A DNA stretch of 64,000 nt from Lactobacillus pasteurii DSM 23907 = CRBIP 24.76 (GTDB lineage: Bacteria > Bacillota > Bacilli > Lactobacillales > Lactobacillaceae), in assembly GCF_000297025.1 (NCBI RefSeq), contig NZ_CAKD01000023.1, positions 124,001 through 188,000 on the forward strand, read 5' to 3'. The translations under genes were made by a program, and so were the position numbers. The notes beneath the pieces were generated by a model. That model saw only the letters and a program-made list of their open reading frames with translations, ran no database searches and had not been told where the DNA came from. Every line of letters begins with the position of its first letter. The first letter of the stretch is position 1. Positions 7,054 to 15,077 of the stretch are shown here, one piece after another.

Positions 7054-8832
7054 ATGACACAATATAGTGCTGAAGAAAAAGGTTTCCATGCTATTGTTAA
7101 AGCAGTTGTTGATATTGACGATTCTGGCAATATTAATAAGATTTGGGCAGAAAATGTTGCCCCAAACACGATTGGTGCTGCTGGAATCGCCAATTGGCTC
7201 GAAATTGCTAATAAAGAACACTCGGTAACAGTTGATGCGATCTCCGGGGCTTCAATTTCAACCAGTGCATTTAGACAAGCAGCTATTAAAGCAAGCGAGA
7301 AATCTGGACTAGTTATTAATTCAGTTGATGCTACAACTGGTGCTTCTAATTCAAGCAATAATATTCTTCCTAAACCTGCAAACTACCCTTTAATCAAGGA
7401 GAAAGTTAGCGAATTCGACATCGATTACGATAGTGAATATGATATTGTCGTTGTTGGATCTGGTGGTGCGGGATTGGCAGCTGCAGCAACTGCTGCTGAA
7501 AATGGTGCTTCGGTTTTAGTAATTGAAAAGCAAGGAATTGCAGGTGGTACAACTAACTATTCAGGCGGTGTAATTCAAGCTGCCGGCGATAAATGGCAAA
7601 AAGAATTTACCCAATATCAAACTGATACTGCCGAAAATCATGAAGCTGAATATTTAAAAGCTGGCGAAAATCGTTTAGATAAAGAATTAGTTCATGATTT
7701 TACACAAAATTCCGCTAAGAATCTAGAATGGCTAGCTCAAATGGGAATTAAGTGGGTTGATGTATATGGCCACACTGAAATTCCATATGCCAAAGAAAAT
7801 TTTGCCGATCGAATTCATGTGTATGAGGGTGGTGGCGCTGCTGGCAATGGTATCATTTTGACTAAATGCTTGTTAGATTATGCTATTAGTCATGGAGCCA
7901 AAATCATCTACAATACTGCTGCTATCGGTTTAATCAATAAAGCAGATAGTCAAGAAATTACAGGTGTTATCGCTGAAGGCCAAGACCGCCAACTCTGTTA
8001 TATCAAGGCAAGACGAGGAGTTATTTTGGCAACTGCTTCAATTGACCAAAATGTCGAATTAGCTAAAGACTTAAGTCCGCAACACTACGAAGATGTTAAA
8101 GCTCATCGCTGCTGGTCTGTACAAACTGACCGCGGAGACGGAATTGTCATGGGAATGGCTGCAGGCGCTGCAGTAACTGGTTTTGGCGGCACAATCGATT
8201 TTGATGCTCGCACGGGCAACGGCACAAATAATCGGATTCCAACAATTCCATCAATTTTTGTAAACGGCAATGGATTAAGATTTGTCAACGAAGATGCTAC
8301 CTACGCATATGGCTTCAGAGCAATCTTTAACCAAGAAAAGCAACTGGCTAAGCCAACTTACCAGATTTTTGGCCAAAATGCTGTTGGTCTAGCTACTTCT
8401 CCTTGGAATGAAGAATCCCTAGCAAGCGACTTAGCTTCTGGATTAGTAGTTAAAGCAGACAGCATCGCAGAATTGGCTGAAAAAATTAATGTTCCAGCAG
8501 AAAACTTAACTAAGAGCATCAAGACTTGGAATGAAAATGCTCAATTAGGCAAAGATATCGAATATGGCAGAACAATGGGCGTTGAGCCAATTTCTGCACC
8601 ATATTATGCATATCAAAATACCCCAGGCAATTTAGGTGCTATTGGTGGATTAAAGATCAATAAAAATTGCAATGTTTTAAATATCTTTAATGAACCAATC
8701 ATTGGCTTATATGCAGCTGGACTAAATGCTGGTGGCTGGATTGGCTCCTATTATCCAGGTTCTGGTACTGCAGTTGGTGGCATAATTCACCAAGGTAGAC
8801 GAGCTGCAAAAGCAATTTTGGGAATTGACTAA
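7054..8832 (+). CDS. FMN-bind/FAD-binding_2 flavoprotein reductase, substrate unknown
   Basis: 592 residues in the flavocytochrome c/fumarate-reductase superfamily, without a signal peptide. An N-terminal FMN-bind domain (about 1-80) carries the flavinylation-type motif DAISGAS (61-67). A second similar motif, DATTGAS (92-98), follows. The FAD domain opens YDIVVVGSGGAGLAAAA (from about 129) and has GLRFVNED and IGGLKINKN. By my remembered alignment to Shewanella FccA, the fumarate-binding residues are not kept: the HPT and TTRDK stretches are absent. The C terminus instead reads GWIGSYYPGSGTAVGG, resembling 3-ketosteroid dehydrogenases. It probably reduces some other enone or enoate as electron sink (inference). 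AGAAAGG precedes ATG 7054. Confidence 0.85.
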   Translation: MTQYSAEEKGFHAIVKAVVDIDDSGNINKIWAENVAPNTIGAAGIANWLEIANKEHSVTVDAISGASISTSAFRQAAIKASEKSGLVINSVDATTGASNSSNNILPKPANYPLIKEKVSEFDIDYDSEYDIVVVGSGGAGLAAAATAAENGASVLVIEKQGIAGGTTNYSGGVIQAAGDKWQKEFTQYQTDTAENHEAEYLKAGENRLDKELVHDFTQNSAKNLEWLAQMGIKWVDVYGHTEIPYAKENFADRIHVYEGGGAAGNGIILTKCLLDYAISHGAKIIYNTAAIGLINKADSQEITGVIAEGQDRQLCYIKARRGVILATASIDQNVELAKDLSPQHYEDVKAHRCWSVQTDRGDGIVMGMAAGAAVTGFGGTIDFDARTGNGTNNRIPTIPSIFVNGNGLRFVNEDATYAYGFRAIFNQEKQLAKPTYQIFGQNAVGLATSPWNEESLASDLASGLVVKADSIAELAEKINVPAENLTKSIKTWNENAQLGKDIEYGRTMGVEPISAPYYAYQNTPGNLGAIGGLKINKNCNVLNIFNEPIIGLYAAGLNAGGWIGSYYPGSGTAVGGIIHQGRRAAKAILGID

Positions 8833-8895
8833 AATTCAATTTATTAACATCACTATCAATCTATCTATACTTTCTATATAGTTAGGAAGTATCAA

Positions 8896-8925
8896 AAAAG
8901 CGAGGTCTCCCCTCGCTTTTATTTT
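8896..8925. terminator. Bidirectional terminator between the reductase and the SLAP gene
   Basis: GCGAGG (8900-8905) pairs with CCTCGC (8911-8916), flanked by AAAAAA and TTTTATTTT. Confidence 0.9.
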
Positions 8926-8947
8926 GCTCGAAACAATTCTAATCAGA

Positions 8948-10285
8948 TTAATCTTTTACCATGTTTAACCATTGGCGAGCTAATGATACAAATTCATCTA
9001 CTGAAATATCACCACTAGAAAATGAGCCGTTATATGCAACAGCATTTCTGCCGGATTCGCGCATTAAGTAAGCATAGCCCATTGACTTTAGATTGATATT
9101 CACTAAATTCAAATAGTGACCTGCTACTCGATAACCATTTCCGCCATAAAATGGATAACCCGATAACCCTTTATATTCTTGATCAGCTAATGATGAATTT
9201 ATACCTACATTGTATTTCCAATTAGCTTCTTCTCTCATCCAAGCATTTATTGGATCCTGACTAGAAGCTAGATTTTCGAATCCACCATAACTTGAATGCT
9301 CTAATCCACCACGTTTTTGATAATCAACACTAACTATTGACTTAGCAATCATTCTAAAACTGACCTTCATCGCAGGTATTCCCTTGCCAGTTCTAATTTG
9401 ATTAGTTCGACCATAGTAATCCAAAGTCTTAGCAAAATTATCTGCACTAGCTGCATCTTTTACGTCATTGATGTCAACGTAAGTTGAGTACCAAGAAGGT
9501 GCATCCCCGCCACCACGAATTATTTCTGCGGCATTCATCGCAGAAGATTTTTGTGCATCACTCAATTCCGAGTTTTGTGATAGCCAATCCATAAAGTCGG
9601 TGACATTACCATGATATTGAGCTTTATCAACTGCTTTAGTTTGATTATCATGTTGCTTAGCTGGCACTGTTACTTGCGGAATCTTCGTTTCGTTCTTAAC
9701 GCTATTTTGGCTATCGGTTGAAAAAGTATTTGTATCCTTTTGAGTATCAACTGGTGGAATAGCTCCTTTAGCCTTACGTGGGATACTGGTATCTTTGGAG
9801 CTTACCCACTCACCTTTTCTAATCCGATACCAAACATAACCATCGTAGCCATTGACCTTTTCTCTAATCTTAATCTGCCAGCCACCAATTACACCATCTT
9901 CATCCGTTGAGAGAGAAGTTGGCGATTTATGTAGAGGTGCTCCTCCATCTTTAGTCGCAAAAAGATTCCAAGTGAAATCACTAGCTTTCATATAGCGATT
10001 TTTTGCAACCTTATAATATTTCTTACCGTTGATATACTTGGTTCCTTTGATTTTTTCTGTGTTACCCTTATATTCCATCCGAACTTTAAAAATTTTCTTG
10101 CGATGCGTTCCATCATAAACAAGAGTCAGAGGCAACCAACTACGATGGCCATTCTTGTTATAAATATAAGCATTGCGCTTTAAAATCAATGAGGTACCAC
10201 TTGCATTTGCAGTTTCAGTCGAAAAGACTGCCACTCCCACAGCAATTCCTGCTAGCAAAGTAATTGCTTTATTTTTGAATTTCAT
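8948..10285 (-). CDS. Secreted SLAP-domain protein with C-terminal CAP (SCP/PR1)-like domain
   Basis: 445 residues. A signal peptide (MKFKNKAITLLAGIAVG... cut near ANASG, about 30) is followed by two SLAP repeats. These are about 33-105 (LKRNAYIYNKNGHR, KYINGKKYYKVAKNRYMKASDF) and about 108-170 (YVWYRIRKGEWVSSKD). SLAP repeats bind the wall non-covalently in S-layer lactobacilli. A Thr/Gln/Asn linker (170-225) leads to a C-terminal domain with the CAP hallmarks GLEHSSYGGFENLA, INAWMREEANWKYN and GHYLNLVN. Its activity is unknown. The start is ATG 10285 behind GGGGTGG; an upstream in-frame ATG at 10345 would add 20 residues before the signal peptide and is unlikely. Confidence 0.88.
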   Translation of the reverse strand: MKFKNKAITLLAGIAVGVAVFSTETANASGTSLILKRNAYIYNKNGHRSWLPLTLVYDGTHRKKIFKVRMEYKGNTEKIKGTKYINGKKYYKVAKNRYMKASDFTWNLFATKDGGAPLHKSPTSLSTDEDGVIGGWQIKIREKVNGYDGYVWYRIRKGEWVSSKDTSIPRKAKGAIPPVDTQKDTNTFSTDSQNSVKNETKIPQVTVPAKQHDNQTKAVDKAQYHGNVTDFMDWLSQNSELSDAQKSSAMNAAEIIRGGGDAPSWYSTYVDINDVKDAASADNFAKTLDYYGRTNQIRTGKGIPAMKVSFRMIAKSIVSVDYQKRGGLEHSSYGGFENLASSQDPINAWMREEANWKYNVGINSSLADQEYKGLSGYPFYGGNGYRVAGHYLNLVNINLKSMGYAYLMRESGRNAVAYNGSFSSGDISVDEFVSLARQWLNMVKD

Positions 10286-10466
10286 ATTTCCACCCCTATC
10301 CTTACAAAGATTATTTTTGATTTTATCATAATCTACGTCGTTCAAAAAAGCGCTTTACTAAAAAATGAGTATTTTGAAAATTATCTTTTAAAATATAAAA
10401 AGCAACGAGCTATGATATTGCTTATTAGCAACATTATTAGTTCATTGCTTCTTTATCCCTTTTCGA

Positions 10467-10906
10467 CTACGATTTTTTCATCCGCAAAATTGGATATGGA
10501 TTGCCTTGATCATCTAGTTCTAATCTTTCAACTGTCTTGAAACCCATATGTTCATAAAAGCCAACAGCTTGTGGGTTTTGTTCATTAACTGCCAACTCAT
10601 CGACATTCAAGTTTTCAATTCCATAATTCAAAAGCTTGCTGCCATAGCCCTTGCCACGTGCAGTCGCATCAATAAACAGCATCTCGACTTTGCGCTCATT
10701 AATGCCCATAAAGCCCTTGATTTCTGGTCATCAATAATAACGAATAAATGCTCTACGCCTGCAAAAGCCTGAGGAACGAACTGGCGAATTTCGAGAATTT
10801 CTTCTTCACTCAAGAATTTATGCGTTGCACGCACGCTATTTTCCCAAATCGTCAATAGAGTCTGGGTAGTACTTTCATCCAAGTTGGTTAGTTCTTTAAT
10901 TTCCAT
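10467..10906 (-). pseudogene. GNAT-family acetyltransferase with a one-base frameshift
   Basis: The 5' frame (10906 to about 10724) encodes MEIKELTNLDESTTQTLLTI... to HLFVIIDDQ. The remainder (to 10467) lies in another frame: GFMGINERKVEMLFIDATAR, GKGYGSKLL (acetyl-CoA loop) and NPQAVGFYEHMGF. Restoring one A in the AAA run at 10723-10721 (CAG AAA ATC AAG GGC TTT) joins the halves as DDQKIKGFMGIN, giving a complete protein of about 146 residues. Everything else is intact, so the break is recent, phase-variable or a sequencing error. Expressed intact, it would be an N-acetyltransferase of unknown substrate. Confidence 0.85.
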
Positions 10907-10927
10907 CTAGTTCATCTCACTTTCTAA

Positions 10928-11707
10928 TTAGCCAAAAATCTCTATGGCATCGATCAATTTCAAACGTTTAAAGTCTACCTTATCTCTTCCATAAGTATCA
11001 ATAAATAGGCTAGCATACTTATCAGTCTTAAAGTTGAATTTTAAAGAGTGCAAAGCCCAGTAAATATCAACATGGCGGTCTCCAACTCCAGCACAGTCTA
11101 AGTCAATATAACCACTAAAATTCCAATTATCCAGAATAATGTTTGGCTGACAAAAATCCCCATGAATCAAAATATCTGCTTTAAGCCAATCTCTATGAGC
11201 CAGGATATAATCATGGGCGCTTTCAATATCTGAAAAACTTGATTCTGCCAAAAAATTCGAATCATAGTGCCCTTTTTCAAAATTATCTAGCGCCTTTTCA
11301 AGATAATTTGAAGTGCGAGTAATCGGGCATCCCTGAAAATCAAGTTGATGCAGCCAAGCTAAATTCTCAGCCAAAAGCTTAACCAATCTTTCTGGTTGAT
11401 CAAGATATTCTGCTTGAACGCAATCATAGCCTGGAACTTGCCTTGTTAGCAAATAATCTTGATCAAGCGATAAATATTCAACCACTTCCGGTCCTATTTT
11501 CTTCTTATAGAAGTAATCATCCATCGTCGCTTCATCTTTTAAGCTGTCAGTGGCTGCCACTTTTAAAAAATAGCCCCGATCCCTCTTAATAAAGTAGGTT
11601 CTAGCTTCTGGCGAAGAGCTGCTATCGTAGGTCTTGGCCTGCTTTAGATATTTCTGTAATTTATCTGGAAATTGCCCTAACTCTAACTGGACGTGCTTTC
11701 TTTCCAT
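10928..11707 (-). CDS. APH-family phosphotransferase (aminoglycoside kinase-like)
   Basis: 259 residues of the APH/choline-kinase fold. N lobe: RTYFIKRDRGYFLKVAATDS (Lys) and EATMDDYFY. The catalytic loop is LIHGDFCQPNIILDN, and the metal-binding motif is GYIDLDCAGVGDRHVDIYWAL. The layout resembles APH(3') enzymes, but the context is ordinary chromosome next to degV and no mobile element is seen. A housekeeping small-molecule kinase is as likely as a resistance enzyme. ATG 11707 follows AAGGAA. It lies 17 bases downstream of degV and is probably co-transcribed. Confidence 0.82.
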   Translation of the reverse strand: MERKHVQLELGQFPDKLQKYLKQAKTYDSSSSPEARTYFIKRDRGYFLKVAATDSLKDEATMDDYFYKKKIGPEVVEYLSLDQDYLLTRQVPGYDCVQAEYLDQPERLVKLLAENLAWLHQLDFQGCPITRTSNYLEKALDNFEKGHYDSNFLAESSFSDIESAHDYILAHRDWLKADILIHGDFCQPNIILDNWNFSGYIDLDCAGVGDRHVDIYWALHSLKFNFKTDKYASLFIDTYGRDKVDFKRLKLIDAIEIFG

Positions 11708-11724
11708 AAAAATATTTCCTTACA

Positions 11725-12561
11725 TTATCCTTCAATAAAGCCGAGCATCAAGCCGCCTTCTTCAGCATAAAAGCTGCATAGTGCTCCCATCGGCCGAATT
11801 GTTATCTGGGCTTTTGGATATTTTCCCAAAATCATATCTCTAACCTTTTCGGCATCTGCTTGATTGTTGCAATGATCAATGATCAATCTTCCGCCTTGAT
11901 AATTAAATTCATCCATTTGCTTGAGCAAATCTCTCAACGTTTTCTTCATTCCTCTAGCCTTAGATAATTGCTCAAACTTACCATCCATGCTAGCTGTACC
12001 CAAAACATTGATGTGCAACATTTCGGCAACCTTGGCAACTGCTGGCGAAATTCGCCCATTCAATGATAAGTTGTGCAAAGATTGCAAAATAAATAGCAAA
12101 TGTGTCTTGGTTCTTAGCTTGGCAATTTCTTCATCCAAATCAACAAAGCGCTTATCTTCCATCACTAGTTGCTTGATTTCTTCCAAAACAACGCTCAATT
12201 CTGGACCGGCACTTCGAGAATCAACTACGATAACTTGACTAGTTGGATGTTGCTCTAAATATAAGTCCTTAGCCTGCAAGGCAGATGAATAAGTTCCACT
12301 TAATCCACTGGTCATTGTCACAATAATCGCTTTTTCTGCTCCTTCTAGTGCATCAAGCCATTCTTGAATACTTGGACAGGTTGTTCGACCTGCCACCTTG
12401 CTACTAGCCATTTCTTCTAAAAATTTATCTAAGTCCAGGCTATCATCATCACGATAGTCTACTCCAGACAAAGTAACTGTTAAAGGGACAACGCGTAAAT
12501 TGTTTTCTTGATTGCTACGCTCATTTGAGCTTGAATCAATAATTAATCTGATCTCGTTCAT
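11725..12561 (-). CDS. DegV-family fatty-acid-binding protein
   Basis: 278 residues. DegV/FakB-type proteins bind a fatty acid between two domains and may present it to the kinase FakA. Visible motifs are IIDSSSN at the N terminus, VPLTVTLSGVDYRDDDSLDL, GRTTCPSIQEWLDALE, VTMTSGLSGTYSSALQA (the acyl-carboxylate loop) and the SLHNLSLNGRISPAVA segment. No partner kinase is in the window. ATG 12561 follows AGAGGT. It leads the degV-APH-GNAT run on the minus strand. Confidence 0.92.
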   Translation of the reverse strand: MNEIRLIIDSSSNERSNQENNLRVVPLTVTLSGVDYRDDDSLDLDKFLEEMASSKVAGRTTCPSIQEWLDALEGAEKAIIVTMTSGLSGTYSSALQAKDLYLEQHPTSQVIVVDSRSAGPELSVVLEEIKQLVMEDKRFVDLDEEIAKLRTKTHLLFILQSLHNLSLNGRISPAVAKVAEMLHINVLGTASMDGKFEQLSKARGMKKTLRDLLKQMDEFNYQGGRLIIDHCNNQADAEKVRDMILGKYPKAQITIRPMGALCSFYAEEGGLMLGFIEG

Positions 12562-12641
12562 TTTTTACCTCTACAAATCATATATCATATATAATATTCT
12601 AGAGAATTTTCAAAAACAAGCCTCTTTACTAAAATTTATAA

Positions 12642-12656
12642 TGTAAACCGCTTTCA
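12642..12656. promoter_or_regulatory. cre-like site upstream of the enolase promoter
   Basis: TGTAAACCGCTTTCA resembles the 14-base palindromic cre (TGWAANCGNTTNCA) with one extra base in the centre. It sits immediately upstream of the -35 box, where CcpA activates rather than represses in known systems. Confidence 0.35.
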
Positions 12657-12660
12657 TATG

Positions 12661-12689
12661 TTTACAATATCACAAAGTTAAGCTAAAAT
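12661..12689 (+). promoter_or_regulatory. Enolase promoter
   Basis: TTTACA (12661-12666), 17-base spacer, TAAAAT (12684-12689). Predicted start is near 12696, giving a 5' leader of about 78 bases. The leader holds a hairpin, TGTGGTGT (12725-12732) with ACACCACA (12746-12753), followed by GATTTTTA just before the AGGAGG site. Confidence 0.75.
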
Positions 12690-12773
12690 TCTAGATGTAG
12701 ATTGGAAGCAAGTAGCTCCCATGATGTGGTGTCTTAGAAGAATTTACACCACAGATTTTTAGGAGGTTTTTTG

Positions 12774-14060
12774 ATGTTAAAATCAGTCATTGAAAATGTT
12801 CATGCACTTGAAATTTTTGACTCACGTGGTAACCCAACTGTTGAAGTTTTCGTTACTCTTTCAAACGGTGTAGTTGGTAAAGCTGAAGTTCCTTCAGGTG
12901 CTTCAACTGGTGAAAACGAAGCTGTTGAATTACGTGACGGCGACGCACGTCTTGGCGGTAAGGGTGTTATGAAGGCTGTTAACAACGTTAACACTGAAAT
13001 TGCTAAGGCATTAAAGGGTATGGACCCACACAACCAACCATTAGTTGACAAGACTATGATCGACTTAGATGGTACTGAAAACAAGGGTCGCCTTGGTGCT
13101 AACGCTATTTTAGGTGTATCTATGGCTGTTGCAGCTGCTGCAGCTAAGGATACTAACCAACCATTGTACCGTTACCTTGGTGGTACTGACCTTGAAATGC
13201 CTCAAACTTTCCACAACGTTATCAACGGTGGTGAACACGCTGACAACGGAATTGACATTCAAGAATTCATGATCACTCCAGTTAAGAAGACTTCATTCCG
13301 TGACGGTTTCGAAAAGATCGTTAACACTTACCACACCTTGAAGAAGGTTTTGGAAGACATGGGTTACGAAACTGGTTTAGGTGACGAAGGTGGTTTCGCT
13401 CCTAACATGAAGAACTCAGAAGAAGCTTTGAAGGCTTTGCACGAATCAATCATCAAGGCTGGTTACGTTCCTGGTGAAGATATCGCTATTGCCTGCGACT
13501 GCGCTGCTTCATACTTCTACAACAAGGAAGATGGCAAGTACCACCTCGAAGGTAAGGTTCTTACTGCTGACGAATTGAGTGACTACTACGACAAGTTGCT
13601 TACTGAATTCCCAGAATTGATTTCTATGGAAGACCCATACGACGAAAACGATGTTGAAGGTATGGTTAAGTTTAGCGAAAGCCACAGAGATCGTCTTCAA
13701 ATCGTTTTGGATGACTTCATTTGTACCAACCCTAAGCTTTTGAAGAAGGCTATCAAGGAAGGTGCCGGTAACGCATCATTGATCAAGTTGAACCAAATTG
13801 GTACTGTTACTGAAACTCTTGAAACTATCCGTCTTTCACGTAAGAACGGCTACAACACTATGATTTCTCACCGTTCAGGTGAAACTGGTGACACATTCAT
13901 CGCTGACCTTGCTGTTGCTATCAACGGTGGTCAATTGAAGACTGGTGCCCCAGCTCGTTCAGAACGTGTTGAAAAGTACAACCGCTTACTTGAAATCGAA
14001 GAAGAACTTGGCGAAGGCGAACGTTTGGCATTCTTCCCAGACAGCCTTGACTTAGACTAA
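12774..14060 (+). CDS. eno: Enolase (phosphopyruvate hydratase)
   Basis: Converts 2-phosphoglycerate to phosphoenolpyruvate in glycolysis; also a known surface-bound moonlighting protein in lactobacilli. 428 residues with EIFDSRGNPTVEV, the loop GASTGENEAVELRDGD, VINGGEHADNGIDIQEFMI, catalytic Glu in GLGDEGGFAPN, SMEDPYDEND and SHRSGETGDTFIADLAV. ATG 12774 lies seven bases after AGGAGG; an adjacent TTG at 12771 is too close to that site. Codon use is strongly biased, as in highly expressed genes. Single gene with its own promoter and terminator. Confidence 0.98.
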   Translation: MLKSVIENVHALEIFDSRGNPTVEVFVTLSNGVVGKAEVPSGASTGENEAVELRDGDARLGGKGVMKAVNNVNTEIAKALKGMDPHNQPLVDKTMIDLDGTENKGRLGANAILGVSMAVAAAAAKDTNQPLYRYLGGTDLEMPQTFHNVINGGEHADNGIDIQEFMITPVKKTSFRDGFEKIVNTYHTLKKVLEDMGYETGLGDEGGFAPNMKNSEEALKALHESIIKAGYVPGEDIAIACDCAASYFYNKEDGKYHLEGKVLTADELSDYYDKLLTEFPELISMEDPYDENDVEGMVKFSESHRDRLQIVLDDFICTNPKLLKKAIKEGAGNASLIKLNQIGTVTETLETIRLSRKNGYNTMISHRSGETGDTFIADLAVAINGGQLKTGAPARSERVEKYNRLLEIEEELGEGERLAFFPDSLDLD

Positions 14061-14082
14061 TTTAAATATCTAAGACCAAGCG

Positions 14083-14115
14083 AAAAACGTCCGAAAATTC
14101 GGACGTTTTTCTTTT
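14083..14115. terminator. Enolase terminator (bidirectional)
   Basis: AAAAACGTCCGAA pairs with TTCGGACGTTTTT. It lies between enolase and the convergent LysR gene. Confidence 0.92.
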
Positions 14116-14117
14116 GC

Positions 14118-14963
14118 TTAAAATAAATCAACTACTCTCACAATCAATGGCGAGAGTTTTTCTTTTTTCCAAATTAGTTGCAAATGCGTCTGCCAGCTTG
14201 CATGGTCAATCGGCAAAAATTGTCCCTTAGCATATAAAGAAGCAATTCCTTCCGGCACTAAGGCGACTCCCATGCCTTGTTTAGCCCAAAGAATGGCTGT
14301 ACGCGAATCATCACATTTGACTGCATAAAATGGCCTAAGCCCCATATGAGCAAAACTGGAATTAAAAATGCTCTCAAATCTTCGATAGATAATTAATGGT
14401 TCTTTAGCCAAATCCGCAAGTGACACATGTCCTCTTTGAATAAGATTTTGATCAGCTGTCACTAGCACCATCTTTTCGCTAGTTAATTCCTTAAAGTCAA
14501 AGCCAGTATGATCAAACGGCGTTCTAACGATTCCCAGATCAATCTTGCCGCTACGAATACCGTCGATGATGCCGTAAGTGTTGTCTTCATAAATATCAAA
14601 CGACAGATCAGGATAAAATTGCTTGAGTTGTTTGAATTTGGCTGATGGCAGTTCTCCTACCGACGAAGAAGCTGAACCGATCCGAATACTGCCCAGCTCC
14701 CCCTTTTCAATTTTGCCAACTTGTCCCTTAGCTTTTTGCGCCAAACTAACGATCTTTTCGGCATATTCTTGCAATTCCTTGCCTGCATCAGTCAACTTAA
14801 CGCCATGAGATTCTCTAATAAATAGCTTGGTTCCAAGTTCTTTTTCCAACTGCTTCAATTGATAGCTTAGTGGTGGCTGAGCTACGAATAGGCGCTTGGC
14901 AGCTGCTGTGATTTGTTTTTCCTCGGCTACTGCCAAAAAATATTCCAATTGTTTCAAATCCAT
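14118..14963 (-). CDS. LysR-family transcriptional regulator
   Basis: 281 residues with an N-terminal helix-turn-helix (MDLKQLEYFLAVAEEKQITA, AAKRLFVAQPPLSYQLKQLE) and an effector domain (about 90-280). The AQPPLSYQLKQLE recognition helix resembles the BenM/CatM-like subgroup. ATG 14963 is preferred: AAGGTG lies about seven bases upstream, while TTG 14969 would crowd it. It is divergent from the P-type ATPase gene (114 bases apart), so it may regulate that pump, though no ligand can be inferred. Confidence 0.9.
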   Translation of the reverse strand: MDLKQLEYFLAVAEEKQITAAAKRLFVAQPPLSYQLKQLEKELGTKLFIRESHGVKLTDAGKELQEYAEKIVSLAQKAKGQVGKIEKGELGSIRIGSASSSVGELPSAKFKQLKQFYPDLSFDIYEDNTYGIIDGIRSGKIDLGIVRTPFDHTGFDFKELTSEKMVLVTADQNLIQRGHVSLADLAKEPLIIYRRFESIFNSSFAHMGLRPFYAVKCDDSRTAILWAKQGMGVALVPEGIASLYAKGQFLPIDHASWQTHLQLIWKKEKLSPLIVRVVDLF

Positions 14964-15077
14964 TCGCAATCACCTTTTTTGATATAAAAATTTTAGATAT
15001 CACGTATATTATAACGGTATTTTATTAATAACAGAAACTATGATACCTTAGTTAATGAAGAAAATGGAGGAAAGAAA

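Noticed and set aside
10340-10375. cre-like AAAGCGCTTT upstream of the SLAP gene
   Set aside because: Only the core palindrome matches; three fixed cre positions fail.
10928-11707. Possible acquired aminoglycoside-resistance gene
   Set aside because: APH motifs are present, but the gene is in ordinary chromosome context next to degV, with no mobile-element borders; a housekeeping kinase is at least as likely.
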